The position numbers and the translations under genes were made by a program. From an uncultured Bacilli bacterium (GTDB taxonomy: Bacteria; Bacillota_I; Bacilli_A; RF39; UBA660), in assembly GCA_934102335.1 (NCBI GenBank), contig CAKOSP010000001.1, positions 186,001-250,000 on the forward strand: a stretch of 64,000 bases of DNA. The letters run 5' to 3'. Positions 28,083 to 36,890 of this stretch are shown here, piece by piece. Position 1 is the first letter of the stretch. Each line of letters starts with the position of its first letter. A model generated the notes under the pieces. That model was given only the letters and a program-made list of their open reading frames with translations, had not been told where the DNA came from and made no database searches.

Positions 28083-30098
28083 ATGCATTTAGTTATCGTT
28101 GAATCACCAGCTAAAAGTAAAACTATTGAAAAATATTTAGGCAAAGATTATAAGGTTTTATCAAGCAAAGGTCATATCAGAGATTTAGCTACAACAGGAA
28201 AATATGGCTTAGGAGTAGATGTAGAAAACGATTTTAAGCCCACATATGAAATAATTAAAGGCAAAACTAAAGATGTAAAATATTTAAAAAAAGAATGTCA
28301 AGAAGCCGATAAAGTTATTCTTGCAACCGACCCAGATCGAGAAGGAGAAAATATATCTTGGCATCTTTTTGATGAACTTAAAATACCGGAAGAAAAATAT
28401 GAACGTGTAGTATTTAACGAAATAACAAAACCAGTAGTTACCGAGGCCATTAAACACCCAGGAAAAATTGACATGTCATTAGTAAAATCAGGTGAAACAA
28501 GGAGAATATTAGACAGAATAATTGGTTTCAGATTGTCTAAATTAATGCAGAGTAAAACTGGTGGAAAAAGTGCAGGAAGAGTCCAAAGTGTAGCTTTAAA
28601 ACTTATAGTAGATCGTGAAAGAGAGATTCAAGCATTTATTCCCGAAGAATATTGGACAATAGAGGCTAACTTTCCCGAATTTAGTGCCAGTTTAGAAAAA
28701 TTAAAAGACAAGAAAATAGAGATTCATAATGAAACTGAAGCTGACAAAATACTTGCTGATTTAAAACCAGAATTTACTGTGGACTTAGTCGAACAAAAAG
28801 AGAAAAATAAAAGTGCTAAAGAAGTTTTTAAAACTTCAACTTTACAACAAGTAGCCATAAATAAATTGGGTTTTGCAGCTTCTAAAACAATGAGTATAGC
28901 TCAAAAATTATATGAAGGTATAGATATTGGAACAGAAACAACAGGTTTAATTACCTATATGCGTACAGATTCAGTAAGAATATCTGATGAGTTTATTAAA
29001 GCAACTTATGGTTTTATTAAGCAAAATTATGGTGAAGAGTATATTGGTTATGTCAAAAAAGGCAAGAAAAATGAATTATCTCAAGATGCCCACGAAGGTA
29101 TTAGACCAACAAATATTAATCGTACCCCAGAATCATTAAAAGAATATTTATCAAATGACGAATACAAGTTATATAAATTAATTTATTATCGTGCGTTAGC
29201 CAGTTTAATGAAAGACGCAAAAACTTTAGCTACTACTATTTGGTTAAATAACAATGATTATATGTTTAAAGCAACTGGATCAATATTAACTTTTGACGGT
29301 TATTTAAAAGTCTATAAAGAATATGAAGATCAACAAGATGTAATTCTTCCTGAAATTAAAAACGGAGATATTTTAAGTACGAATGACATATCAAAAACAC
29401 AGCACTTTACAAAACCAGCACCAAGATATACTGAATCATCATTAATTAAAGAACTTGAATCTTTAGGTATTGGAAGACCAAGTACATACGCAACCATTAT
29501 TCAAACAATTAAAGATAGAAAATACGTAATTTTAAAAGATAAGAAATTTGAGCCAACTGAAATTGGTTTCGAAACTACCGATAAATTGCAAGAATTTTTC
29601 AGTGATATTATAAACGTAAATTACACAGCAAATATGGAAAAAGATTTAGACGAAATAGCAGATGCAAAAATAGATAATATAAAAGTACTACATGAGTTTT
29701 ATGATAAATTTGAACCTCTAGTGAAAACAGCTTTTCATGATATGGAAAAAAAGCCTGCTGAAGAAACTGGTGAAATTTGTCCAGAATGTGGTTCAAATTT
29801 AGTTAAAAGAAAAAGTAAGTACGGTGAGTTCGTGGCTTGTTCAAATTATCCAAAATGTAAATATATTAAAAAAGAAGAACAAGAGCAAAAAGTATTAATG
29901 CCATGTATTGAATGCAAAGGTGGAAACATTATTGAAAAAAAGACCAGAAAAGGCAAAATATTTTGGGGATGTTCAAATTATCCAAAGTGCAAATATGCTT
30001 CTTGGTATAAACCAGTAAACGAAAAATGTGATAAATGTGGACATCTAAAAGTTGAAAAAAATAATCAAGTTATTTGCCCTGATTGTGATGAGGATTAA
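28083..30098 (+). CDS. topA: DNA topoisomerase I
   Basis: 671 residues, type IA. The TOPRIM start HLVIVESPAKSKTIEKYL, the active-site Tyr292 in YMRTDSVR, and HEGIRPT are intact. The C-terminus has three zinc-ribbon repeats: CPECGS...CSNYPKC, CIECKG...CSNYPKC and a last CDKCGH...CPDC. The enzyme relaxes negative supercoils. RBS GAGGAGG. The gene is the end of the rbgA-rnhB-ltaS-like-topA cluster; dprA, often found between rnhB and topA, is missing here. Confidence 0.96.
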   Translation: MHLVIVESPAKSKTIEKYLGKDYKVLSSKGHIRDLATTGKYGLGVDVENDFKPTYEIIKGKTKDVKYLKKECQEADKVILATDPDREGENISWHLFDELKIPEEKYERVVFNEITKPVVTEAIKHPGKIDMSLVKSGETRRILDRIIGFRLSKLMQSKTGGKSAGRVQSVALKLIVDREREIQAFIPEEYWTIEANFPEFSASLEKLKDKKIEIHNETEADKILADLKPEFTVDLVEQKEKNKSAKEVFKTSTLQQVAINKLGFAASKTMSIAQKLYEGIDIGTETTGLITYMRTDSVRISDEFIKATYGFIKQNYGEEYIGYVKKGKKNELSQDAHEGIRPTNINRTPESLKEYLSNDEYKLYKLIYYRALASLMKDAKTLATTIWLNNNDYMFKATGSILTFDGYLKVYKEYEDQQDVILPEIKNGDILSTNDISKTQHFTKPAPRYTESSLIKELESLGIGRPSTYATIIQTIKDRKYVILKDKKFEPTEIGFETTDKLQEFFSDIINVNYTANMEKDLDEIADAKIDNIKVLHEFYDKFEPLVKTAFHDMEKKPAEETGEICPECGSNLVKRKSKYGEFVACSNYPKCKYIKKEEQEQKVLMPCIECKGGNIIEKKTRKGKIFWGCSNYPKCKYASWYKPVNEKCDKCGHLKVEKNNQVICPDCDED

Positions 30099-30101
30099 AT
30101 A

Positions 30102-30131
30102 TTGACTTTATAGTTTAAAATATGATAAAAT
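30102..30131 (+). promoter_or_regulatory. promoter after topA
   Basis: TTGACT (30102-30107), 18 bases, TAAAAT (30126-30131) with TGA before it. The predicted start near 30138 lies within the left arm of the hairpin at 30130-30160. Confidence 0.7.
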
Positions 30132-30164
30132 AATCTCTTCTCTAGAAAAGGAGAGATTATTTTT
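30130..30164 (+). terminator. topA terminator hairpin, with ribosome site of the next gene in its right arm
   Basis: ATAATCTCTTCT (30130-30141) pairs fully (one wobble) with AGGAGAGATTAT (30149-30160), loop CTAGAAA, followed by TTTT and at once the ATG at 30165. Transcripts coming from topA would form the whole stem. Transcripts from the promoter at 30102-30131 lack most of the left arm and would leave the AAGGAGAG site free. Confidence 0.7.
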
Positions 30165-30713
30165 ATGAAGAATTATTTATTGGTACTAGAAAAAAGACCA
30201 TTTGATTATATGCCTATTAATATATCACTATTAGATATTAGTTATGGGAAGAATTTAAACACATTAAAAGATATAGATACTTTTACTAAGGCTTATACAA
30301 AATCCGAAATTATAAATTCAGTTATCAAAGCGAATATAGTAACTCAAGATTACATAGATGGTCAGTTAGTAGTAGTAGAAATAGAAAATAATAATAAAAA
30401 ATATTTACATAAATATAAAGCTTTAACAAATGATTTTGTCAATGGTTTTGATCTAGTTAAATTTATATATGAAAATATTACTAATAAAAATGTTATGAAT
30501 TCTATTATTGTTAAGTGTTCCAATCTTTTAAAAAATAATCAAGATATATTAAATAATTTAAAAGAATCAATAAACATTAAAGATATTAGAGCAACTTTAT
30601 TAACTTTTTATACATTGCCATATGAAACTAAAAGAGAGTTAGAAATATATATAATAGATAAATATCATAATCTTGATAAAAAGGATGAACTAATACGTAC
30701 TAAAGCAGCTTAA
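30165..30713 (+). CDS. conserved-looking protein of unknown function
   Basis: 182 residues, soluble, Asn/Lys/Ile-rich, no signal peptide, membrane span or cysteine pattern. It begins MKNYLLVLEKRPFDYMPINISLLD and is probably alpha-helical in its second half. I do not recognise a family. It has a good promoter, an ideal ribosome site and its own terminator, and codon use like its neighbours, so it is a real single gene. The ribosome site is part of the topA terminator stem. Confidence 0.75.
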   Translation: MKNYLLVLEKRPFDYMPINISLLDISYGKNLNTLKDIDTFTKAYTKSEIINSVIKANIVTQDYIDGQLVVVEIENNNKKYLHKYKALTNDFVNGFDLVKFIYENITNKNVMNSIIVKCSNLLKNNQDILNNLKESINIKDIRATLLTFYTLPYETKRELEIYIIDKYHNLDKKDELIRTKAA

Positions 30714-30725
30714 AAGCTGTTTTTT
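30704..30725 (+). terminator. terminator after 30165-30713
   Basis: CAGCT-TAAA-AGCTG (30706-30719) with flanking A/T pairs and six T's. The stop codon is in the loop. Confidence 0.75.
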
Positions 30726-30779
30726 ACGTATTATTTACGAAAAAATTACTAATTTTAAATAAAATTTAAGTAAATATTG

Positions 30780-30785
30780 TATAAT
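30780..30785 (+). promoter_or_regulatory. -10 box of the AI-2E-family gene
   Basis: Perfect TATAAT with no clear -35. The start codon is 18 bases on, behind AGGTGAT. Confidence 0.45.
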
Positions 30786-30802
30786 AGTGATAGGTGATAT
30801 AA

Positions 30803-31942
30803 ATGGCAATAAAAAACTTTACCAAAGATATTAATACAAATGATGTAAATGAAGTTGTAACGCTTGGTAAGAAAATATTAAAAATTCTATACATATTTTT
30901 AATTGTAGGTTCAATTCTTTGTGCATTTTTATTTTGTAAAACGGTAGGAGTATTTACTTTTTTAGGTACTTTACTCAAAGTATTATGTCCACTATTCATT
31001 GGTTTTGTCATTGCTTGGCTTTTTAATCCAATTGTATTGAAACTAAAAAATAAAGGCATGAATAAATATTTATCGGCAATGTTAGTGTATGTTGTCTTTA
31101 TTGTATTTTTAATCGTATTTTTCAAAATATTTATACCGGTTATGTATGACCAAGTAAATGACTTTGTAAAACAACTTCCAGGAATATTACAAACCATAAT
31201 TAATTTTATCAATGATACATTTAATAAAATTGGGGGAGATACAATTGATCTTACACCAACTAGAGATGCGTTAATAATGAATGTGTCTAACATAATGAAC
31301 AACGCTACACAAAACTTGCCATCAGATATCTTAAATATAATCATCAAATTATTTTCAGGGATTGGTACATTTGCCATGGGTATGTTAATTGGCCTTTATA
31401 TGTTATTTGATTTTGACAATATTACAAATTTAGTAATTAAACTAATTCCTGATAAAAATAAAACTGAAGTTATAGGTTTAATTGATAATATTGGCAGAGA
31501 AGTAAGAAAAACTGTTAATGGAACATTACTTGTAGCCAGTATGGTCTTTGTCTGTGATACGGTAGGGTTTGCAATTATTGGTTTAAATGGAGCATTCTTA
31601 TTTGGTTTATTCTGTGGCATAACTGATTTAATACCTTATATAGGTCCATACATTGGTGCTGGAGTAGCTGCAATTGTAGGATTTAGTCAAAGTCCTATCT
31701 TGGGAATTGGTATTTTAATAATAGCTCTAATAGTTCAAATAATTGAAAATTACGTATTACAACCAGTAGTTATGAGTAAAGCCACTCAAATTCATCCGAT
31801 TATAATTATATTAGGTTTACTTGTTTTTGGCCACTTTTTTGGTATAGTTGGTATGATTTTGGCCACTCCAGTTTTATCTATACTTAAAGTAGTTTATAAG
31901 TTTTGTAAAAATAAATATTTTTCTAAAAAAAGCATAGCTTAA
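30803..31942 (+). CDS. AI-2E family (PerM/YtvI-like) membrane transporter
   Basis: 379 residues with about eight membrane spans in the family pattern: two N-terminal hairpins, a soluble middle (about 110-190), and then the conserved C-terminal block FGLFCGITDLIPYIGPYIGAGVAA with HPIIIILGLLVFGHFFGIVGMILATPV. Family members are permeases that include AI-2 exporters and Na+/Li+ antiporters; the substrate here cannot be told. Single gene between a terminator and the alanine T-box. Confidence 0.87.
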   Translation: MAIKNFTKDINTNDVNEVVTLGKKILKILYIFLIVGSILCAFLFCKTVGVFTFLGTLLKVLCPLFIGFVIAWLFNPIVLKLKNKGMNKYLSAMLVYVVFIVFLIVFFKIFIPVMYDQVNDFVKQLPGILQTIINFINDTFNKIGGDTIDLTPTRDALIMNVSNIMNNATQNLPSDILNIIIKLFSGIGTFAMGMLIGLYMLFDFDNITNLVIKLIPDKNKTEVIGLIDNIGREVRKTVNGTLLVASMVFVCDTVGFAIIGLNGAFLFGLFCGITDLIPYIGPYIGAGVAAIVGFSQSPILGIGILIIALIVQIIENYVLQPVVMSKATQIHPIIIILGLLVFGHFFGIVGMILATPVLSILKVVYKFCKNKYFSKKSIA

Positions 31943-31944
31943 CC

Positions 31945-31973
31945 TTGCAGAATGTTGTTATTTATGATATATT
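31945..31973 (+). promoter_or_regulatory. promoter of the T-box/alaS operon
   Basis: TTGCAG (31945-31950), 17 bases, TATATT (31968-31973) with TGA before the -10. The predicted start near 31980 is exactly at the beginning of the T-box RNA. Confidence 0.7.
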
Positions 31974-31979
31974 TCATTT

Positions 31980-32165
31980 GTAATCGTTGATAAGTGATGT
32001 TATATCAAAATTTTTAAGAGAGTCCATATTTGGTGAGAGTGGATAAATTGAAAATATAATTTGCTACACTTAGAGATTAATCGGTGAAAATCGTTAAAAG
32101 TTAAAAGTTAAACTAAGGATGGTACCGTGCTAAAAGCACTCCTTTATACCATCCTTTTTTTATAA
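31980..32165 (+). promoter_or_regulatory. T-box riboswitch, alanine (GCU specifier)
   Basis: Stem I closes with TAAGTG (31991-31996) and CACTTA (32067-32072) and then TTATAT with ATATAA. In the specifier loop GCT (32063-32065) is an Ala codon followed by A. AGAGAG...GGTGAGAG at 32017-32039 are the stem I loop motifs. TGGTACCGTG (32120-32129) is the T-box, whose TGGT pairs with the uncharged ACCA end expected of tRNA-Ala. AAGGATGGTA (32115-32124) pairs with TACCATCCTT (32147-32156) as the terminator, followed by T's. Uncharged tRNA-Ala should allow read-through into the downstream operon. Confidence 0.92.
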
Positions 32166-32177
32166 AAAGGAGGATTT

Positions 32178-32702
32178 ATGAGAATTTTTTTAATAGCTGG
32201 TAAAGCAGGAAGTGGAAAGGCAGATGTTGCAAGATATATAAAGGAGTATTATATTTATAAACTAGAAGAAAGTGTTATAACTGAATATAGTAAATATATC
32301 AAACTGTTTGCTAAAGAATTAACGGACTGGGATGGTCAAAATGCCAACAAACCTAGAAGATATTTACAATTAACTGGTGCAGAATTAAGAAGTATGGATC
32401 CTAATTATTTTACAAGGAGAATGATTGAGGACATTGATTTTTATAAAAACCATGTACAAAACATCATAATTGACGATGTAAGAATGCCAAATGAATTAAA
32501 GGCTATTTATGATAGCTATGATAATGTATATTCAATATACGTAATAAATCAATTTTCAACTAGTAAATTATCTATAGAAGAACAATCCGATATAACTGAA
32601 ACAGCTTTAGAAGAATATCCAGATTTTGACTTAACTTTAATAAATGATGATGAGAAAACTTTAAAAGATAAAGTATTTAAATTTTTGGAGGATAACGAAT
32701 AA
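32178..32702 (+). CDS. P-loop deoxynucleotide monophosphate kinase-like protein
   Basis: 174 residues. The N-terminus MRIFLIAGKAGSGKADVARYI is a Walker A loop (GKAGSGKAD; the usual T/S after GK is replaced by Ala). The later IIIDDVRMPNELKAI fits the Walker B and base-binding parts of dNMP kinases, a family common in phages. The Ala after GK may weaken magnesium binding, so activity is uncertain. It lies between the alanine T-box and alaS and overlaps alaS by one base (TAATG), so it must be under alanine T-box control. Its link to alanine supply is not evident. Confidence 0.65.
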   Translation: MRIFLIAGKAGSGKADVARYIKEYYIYKLEESVITEYSKYIKLFAKELTDWDGQNANKPRRYLQLTGAELRSMDPNYFTRRMIEDIDFYKNHVQNIIIDDVRMPNELKAIYDSYDNVYSIYVINQFSTSKLSIEEQSDITETALEEYPDFDLTLINDDEKTLKDKVFKFLEDNE

Positions 32703-34462
32703 TGAATAAAAAAATAAATCTAAGAGAAGAATACATAAATTTTTTTGTAAGTAAAGGGCATAAACAAATTCCTAGTGCTCCAGTTGTACCCGAAAATGAT
32801 TCCTCAGTACTATTCAATACTGCAGGAATGCAACCATTAATTCCGTATTTAACTGGAAAAACTCATCCCTATGGTACAAGATTAGTAGACTATCAAAAAT
32901 GTATGAGAACTAATGATTTAGACTCTATAGGGGATAAAACTCACCATACTTTTTTTGAAATGTTAGGAAACTGGTCTTTAGGAGATTATTTTAAAAAAGA
33001 ATCAATTACTTGGAGTTTTGAATTTTTAACTAAGGTACTTAATATACCAGTTGAAAAATTAGGCGTTACCGTTTTTGCTGGAAATGATTTATTAAAAAAA
33101 GATGAGGAAACTATTCAAATATGGGAAAGTTTAGGAATAAAAAAAGAAAGAATATGTCCTACAACAAATGACAATTTTTGGATAGCTGGAGAAACAGGAC
33201 CATGTGGACCTGATACGGAAATATTCTATTTTAGAAGTGAGGATGAGATTCCTACTAAATTTGATCCTGAAGATGATAGATGGGTAGAGATTTGGAATAA
33301 TGTTTTCATGCAATATTATAAACATGAAGATAAAACCCTAACAGAATTACCTAAAAAAAATGTAGATACTGGTATGGGCCTTGAAAGAGTTACATCAGTT
33401 TTAGAAGGTGTAAATGATAATTATTTATCTTCAATTTGGATTGATGTTATAAATTTAATTAAAACTATGACAGATATGTCATATGAAGAAAATCCAACAA
33501 GTATGCGTATTATAGCAGATCATATTCGTTCTAGTGTTTTTGTTTTGGCAGATCCAAGTGGAATAAAACCATCAAATACAGATCAAGGATATATTATTAG
33601 AAGATTAATAAGAAGAGCTATAAGACATGCTAAGAAGTTAAACATTGATATAAATAGCGATTGGGAACAACAAATTGCAAAACTAATTATAAATAAATAT
33701 AAACCATACTATAAAGAACTTATAGATAATGAGAATGTTGTTTTAGAAGAATTAGCTAAGGAGAAAAATAAATTTAATCGCACATTAAATAAAGGCTTAA
33801 AAGAGTTTGAAAAAATTACTGCTCAAATATCTAATGGTAAAATGGATAAAGACATGGCCTTTAAATTATATGACACATATGGTTTTCCAATAGAGTTAAC
33901 AGAGGAACTAGCTAAAGAAAAAAATATATCAGTTGATATTGATGGATTTAAAGAAAAATTTAAAGCTCATCAAGAATTATCAAGAACTGCCTCAGCAGGA
34001 AAATTTAAAGGTGGTTTAGCTGGAAATTCAGAAATTGAAACTAAATATCACACTGCGACTCATCTCTTGAATGCAGCTTTAAAAGAAATAGTAAGCAAAG
34101 ATGTTCACCAAAGAGGTTCAAACATCACTGATGAAAGAATGAGATTTGACTTTTCTTGTGATCATAAATTAAGTTCAGAAGAATTGAAAAAGACTGAAGA
34201 TTTAGTTAATAAGTGGATACAAGAAGGATTAGAAGTTAAATGCCTAGAAATGAATAAAAATGAAGCTATAGCAACTGGAGCTGAATGCATGTTTATTGAA
34301 AAATATCCTGATATTGTTACAGTATATTTTATCGGAGAAATTTCAAAAGAATTATGTGGTGGTCCTCACGTTAAAAATACAAGCGAATTAGGTCATTTTA
34401 AAATTATCAAAGAAGAAGCATCTTCTGCAGGAGTAAGACGTATTAAAGCTATATTAGAATAA
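32702..34462 (+). CDS. alaS: alanyl-tRNA synthetase, compact form without C-Ala domain
   Basis: 586 residues against about 870 in most bacteria. The class II catalytic core (VPENDSSVLFNTAGMQ, FFEMLGNWSLGDYF, TGMGLERV) and the tRNA-recognition helices are present, as is an editing domain with HTATH (near 446-450) and CGGPH (near 554-558), the zinc ligands. The beta-barrel between recognition and editing domains is missing (KFKGGLAGNSEIETKYHTATH runs straight on), and the protein stops after the editing domain, without the DHHA1/C-Ala module. The end is clean (VRRIKAILE), with no sign of a frameshift or of a missing 3' part downstream. Confidence 0.93.
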   Translation: MNKKINLREEYINFFVSKGHKQIPSAPVVPENDSSVLFNTAGMQPLIPYLTGKTHPYGTRLVDYQKCMRTNDLDSIGDKTHHTFFEMLGNWSLGDYFKKESITWSFEFLTKVLNIPVEKLGVTVFAGNDLLKKDEETIQIWESLGIKKERICPTTNDNFWIAGETGPCGPDTEIFYFRSEDEIPTKFDPEDDRWVEIWNNVFMQYYKHEDKTLTELPKKNVDTGMGLERVTSVLEGVNDNYLSSIWIDVINLIKTMTDMSYEENPTSMRIIADHIRSSVFVLADPSGIKPSNTDQGYIIRRLIRRAIRHAKKLNIDINSDWEQQIAKLIINKYKPYYKELIDNENVVLEELAKEKNKFNRTLNKGLKEFEKITAQISNGKMDKDMAFKLYDTYGFPIELTEELAKEKNISVDIDGFKEKFKAHQELSRTASAGKFKGGLAGNSEIETKYHTATHLLNAALKEIVSKDVHQRGSNITDERMRFDFSCDHKLSSEELKKTEDLVNKWIQEGLEVKCLEMNKNEAIATGAECMFIEKYPDIVTVYFIGEISKELCGGPHVKNTSELGHFKIIKEEASSAGVRRIKAILE

Positions 34463-34513
34463 TTAAAGGAATTAATAAACCTATTTACTATATATAATGG
34501 TGAAGGAGCAATT

Positions 34514-35410
34514 ATGGAACACATTTTAAATATAGAGAATGTCACTAAAAGTTTTGGAAATAAGAAAATATTAAAAAATGTTTCTTTTTCAATAAATTCT
34601 GGAGATATTCTAGCTTTTATAGGGCCAAATGGCTCAGGAAAAACTACTACTATTAAGCTTATTTTAGGATTACAAACAATAGATAAAGGTAAAATATCTA
34701 TTAATGGCTATGATATAAATAAGAACTATAAAAAAGCTATATCAAAAGTGGGAGCAATAGTAGAAAATCCTGATTCATACATGTATTTAACTGGATATCA
34801 AAATTTAAAGTTAATAGCAAATTTATATCCAAATATAAATGAAAGTAAAATATTAGAACTATTAGAATTAGTTGGATTATCTGACAGAAAAGATGATAAA
34901 GTTAATAAGTATTCATTAGGTATGAGGCAAAGGTTGGGAATAGCAAAATCTTTAATTAATGATCCTAATTTATTAATTTTAGATGAGCCCACTAATGGTT
35001 TAGATCCCGCTGGAATAAAAGATTTAAGAGAACTTTTAAAACATCTTGCTCAAAAGGGTTTAGCCATTTTGATATCCAGTCATAATCTATCTGAGTTAGA
35101 AAGTTTTTGCAATAAAGTTTGTATGATAAATAATGGTCAAACGTCATCTGTAGAACTCTTAAAAAATATTAAAAGCAATTCTAAAAAATATTTATTTGAG
35201 GTAGATTCAATTGAAGGAATAGAAGACAAACAAATTACATTTTTAAAAAATAACAAATTTATTTTTGAAGGTGATAAAAAACAGGCTTCCGATATGGTAA
35301 AAAAACTTGTAAAGATGAAGAAAAATATATATGAAATGAAGTTAATAGAAATATCATTAGAGCAAGCATTTTTGAATAAAATGGAGGTAAAAAATGATAG
35401 CATTAATTAA
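34514..35410 (+). CDS. ABC transporter ATP-binding protein (BcrA-like)
   Basis: 298 residues. Walker A GPNGSGKTT (37-45), Q-loop region, signature YSLGMRQRLGIA, Walker B LLILDEPTNGLDP and the H-loop SSHNLSELE are all intact. The order and the C-terminal 80-residue extension fit the ABC-2 exporter type, such as bacitracin/lantibiotic-immunity ATPases. ATG follows GAAGGAGCA. It overlaps its permease partner by 17 bases. The substrate is unknown. Confidence 0.9.
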   Translation: MEHILNIENVTKSFGNKKILKNVSFSINSGDILAFIGPNGSGKTTTIKLILGLQTIDKGKISINGYDINKNYKKAISKVGAIVENPDSYMYLTGYQNLKLIANLYPNINESKILELLELVGLSDRKDDKVNKYSLGMRQRLGIAKSLINDPNLLILDEPTNGLDPAGIKDLRELLKHLAQKGLAILISSHNLSELESFCNKVCMINNGQTSSVELLKNIKSNSKKYLFEVDSIEGIEDKQITFLKNNKFIFEGDKKQASDMVKKLVKMKKNIYEMKLIEISLEQAFLNKMEVKNDSIN

Positions 35411-36851
35411 AAATGAATATATTAAACTTCTTCATAAAAAAAGTTTATGGATAACTCTCATTGTAATTTTAGGTTTTATAAGTCTTGTGAGTTACGTATA
35501 TACAAAAGATTTTACGCCTGTATTATATAAAGAAAATACATATACGGATACAATAGAGGAGTATGAAGGGTACATTGCTAATTTAAATAAAGGTAGCAAT
35601 GATTATTATACTAATTTAGCGTATTACCAATCAGCTATTGATACATATAAAGTACTAGAACAATATAACAGTGAATCATGGAAAGAACAATTGATTTTTG
35701 ATGAATATCAAAATTTATCCAACCAATACTATTCATTATATTACCTAAATAAAAATTCAAATGAACTTAAAAAAATCTCAAGTAAAATTGAAAATTTAAT
35801 AAATATATTAAAACAAAATGATTGGCGAAACTATGTTGATATTAAAATCTCTGAAGTTAAAGAAGATCTTGAAATTAATCAAGAATCATTAAAAGTTACT
35901 ACTAATGAAGCACTAAAAATTAACACAGAAAACACCATTGAAATATTGCAATATCGTTTATACTTATTAGAGTATCGCCTAGATAATAATGTTTCATACG
36001 ATAATTCTTACCTAGATAAAGCCATTTCAAGTTTAGAAAACGATAAGCCCTTACAAATTCAATATAAAAATCAAGAAAACCTAAGTTCGTCAGAATTAAC
36101 AAACTATGACGATATAAACTCTAATATTTTAAAAAATGAATTTGTCTTAGAGCATAAAATTGATGCTAATAATGATAATAGTTTAAAAGGAATTTTAACA
36201 GATTTTTTTAATGAATATTCATTTTTAATTGTCGTTTTTATAGTTTTAATTGGTGGAGCAATAGTTAGTGAAGAATTCCATAAAGGAACGATAAAAACAT
36301 TATTGGTAGTTCCTTATTCAAGAGCCGAAATTATTCTTGCAAAAATTATCACTGTTATATCGATGATATTTATTGTTTCATTTATAATCTTATTATATCA
36401 ATTCCTATTAGGGGGAATATTATTAGGATTTGACTCAATAAAATACCCTGTTTTAGTATATAATAGTGCAAGTAAAACATTAATAACCATGAATGTATTT
36501 CAGTATGTAGGAATAGTATTTTTCACATTTCTACCATATTATACTATTTTTGCTTTGATATCAATTTGTTTATCTACACTTATAAATAACACTGGATTTT
36601 CTATAGCAATATCATTATTTATAAATATTGGATCAGGAATAGTAAACTCCATAGCTACAGCCTATAATCTAAAATTTATGAAGTATTTTATTTCCTTAAA
36701 CTGGAATTTTATGGAATATCTATTTGGCTCAAAACCAGCATTTAAATATGCAAGTTTACAAAGCTCAATTATTGTATATTTAGTATATTTTATTGTAATT
36801 TTAATTACTACAATATTTATATTTAAAAAAAGAAATATAAAAAATGTTTAA
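35394..36851 (+). CDS. ABC-2 type transporter permease
   Basis: 485 residues. One N-terminal span (about 16-36) and a long extracellular helical loop (about 45-270, rich in Asn/Glu/Tyr) are followed by five C-terminal spans. VVFIVLIGGAIVSEEFHKGTIKTLLVVPYSR is the ABC-2 core motif with the E-x-x-x-GT-x-x-x-L-x-x-P element. It partners the preceding ATPase. Ribosome site GGAGG, start inside the ATPase gene. The transcript ends in the hairpin at 36854-36890. Confidence 0.88.
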   Translation: MIALIKNEYIKLLHKKSLWITLIVILGFISLVSYVYTKDFTPVLYKENTYTDTIEEYEGYIANLNKGSNDYYTNLAYYQSAIDTYKVLEQYNSESWKEQLIFDEYQNLSNQYYSLYYLNKNSNELKKISSKIENLINILKQNDWRNYVDIKISEVKEDLEINQESLKVTTNEALKINTENTIEILQYRLYLLEYRLDNNVSYDNSYLDKAISSLENDKPLQIQYKNQENLSSSELTNYDDINSNILKNEFVLEHKIDANNDNSLKGILTDFFNEYSFLIVVFIVLIGGAIVSEEFHKGTIKTLLVVPYSRAEIILAKIITVISMIFIVSFIILLYQFLLGGILLGFDSIKYPVLVYNSASKTLITMNVFQYVGIVFFTFLPYYTIFALISICLSTLINNTGFSIAISLFINIGSGIVNSIATAYNLKFMKYFISLNWNFMEYLFGSKPAFKYASLQSSIIVYLVYFIVILITTIFIFKKRNIKNV

Positions 36852-36853
36852 TA

Positions 36854-36890
36854 AAAAAAGCAAATCATTTTATTTATGATTTGCTTTTTT
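36854..36890. terminator. bidirectional terminator shared with the coding end of the next gene
   Basis: AAAAAGCAAATCAT (36855-36868) and ATGATTTGCTTTTT (36876-36889) form a long stem with a 7-base loop. It terminates the ABC operon (+) and the minus-strand pair. The last codons and stop (36870-36872) of the minus-strand membrane protein lie within it. Confidence 0.85.

Noticed and set aside
30766..31377. 203-residue reading frame on the minus strand
   Set aside because: It lies fully inside the AI-2E-family gene on the other strand, with no promoter or ribosome site; a shadow of hydrophobic codons.
34463..34513. Separate promoter for the ABC transporter genes
   Set aside because: TATAAT occurs at 34493-34498, but no -35 or TGn element supports it and no terminator separates the genes from alaS; left undecided.
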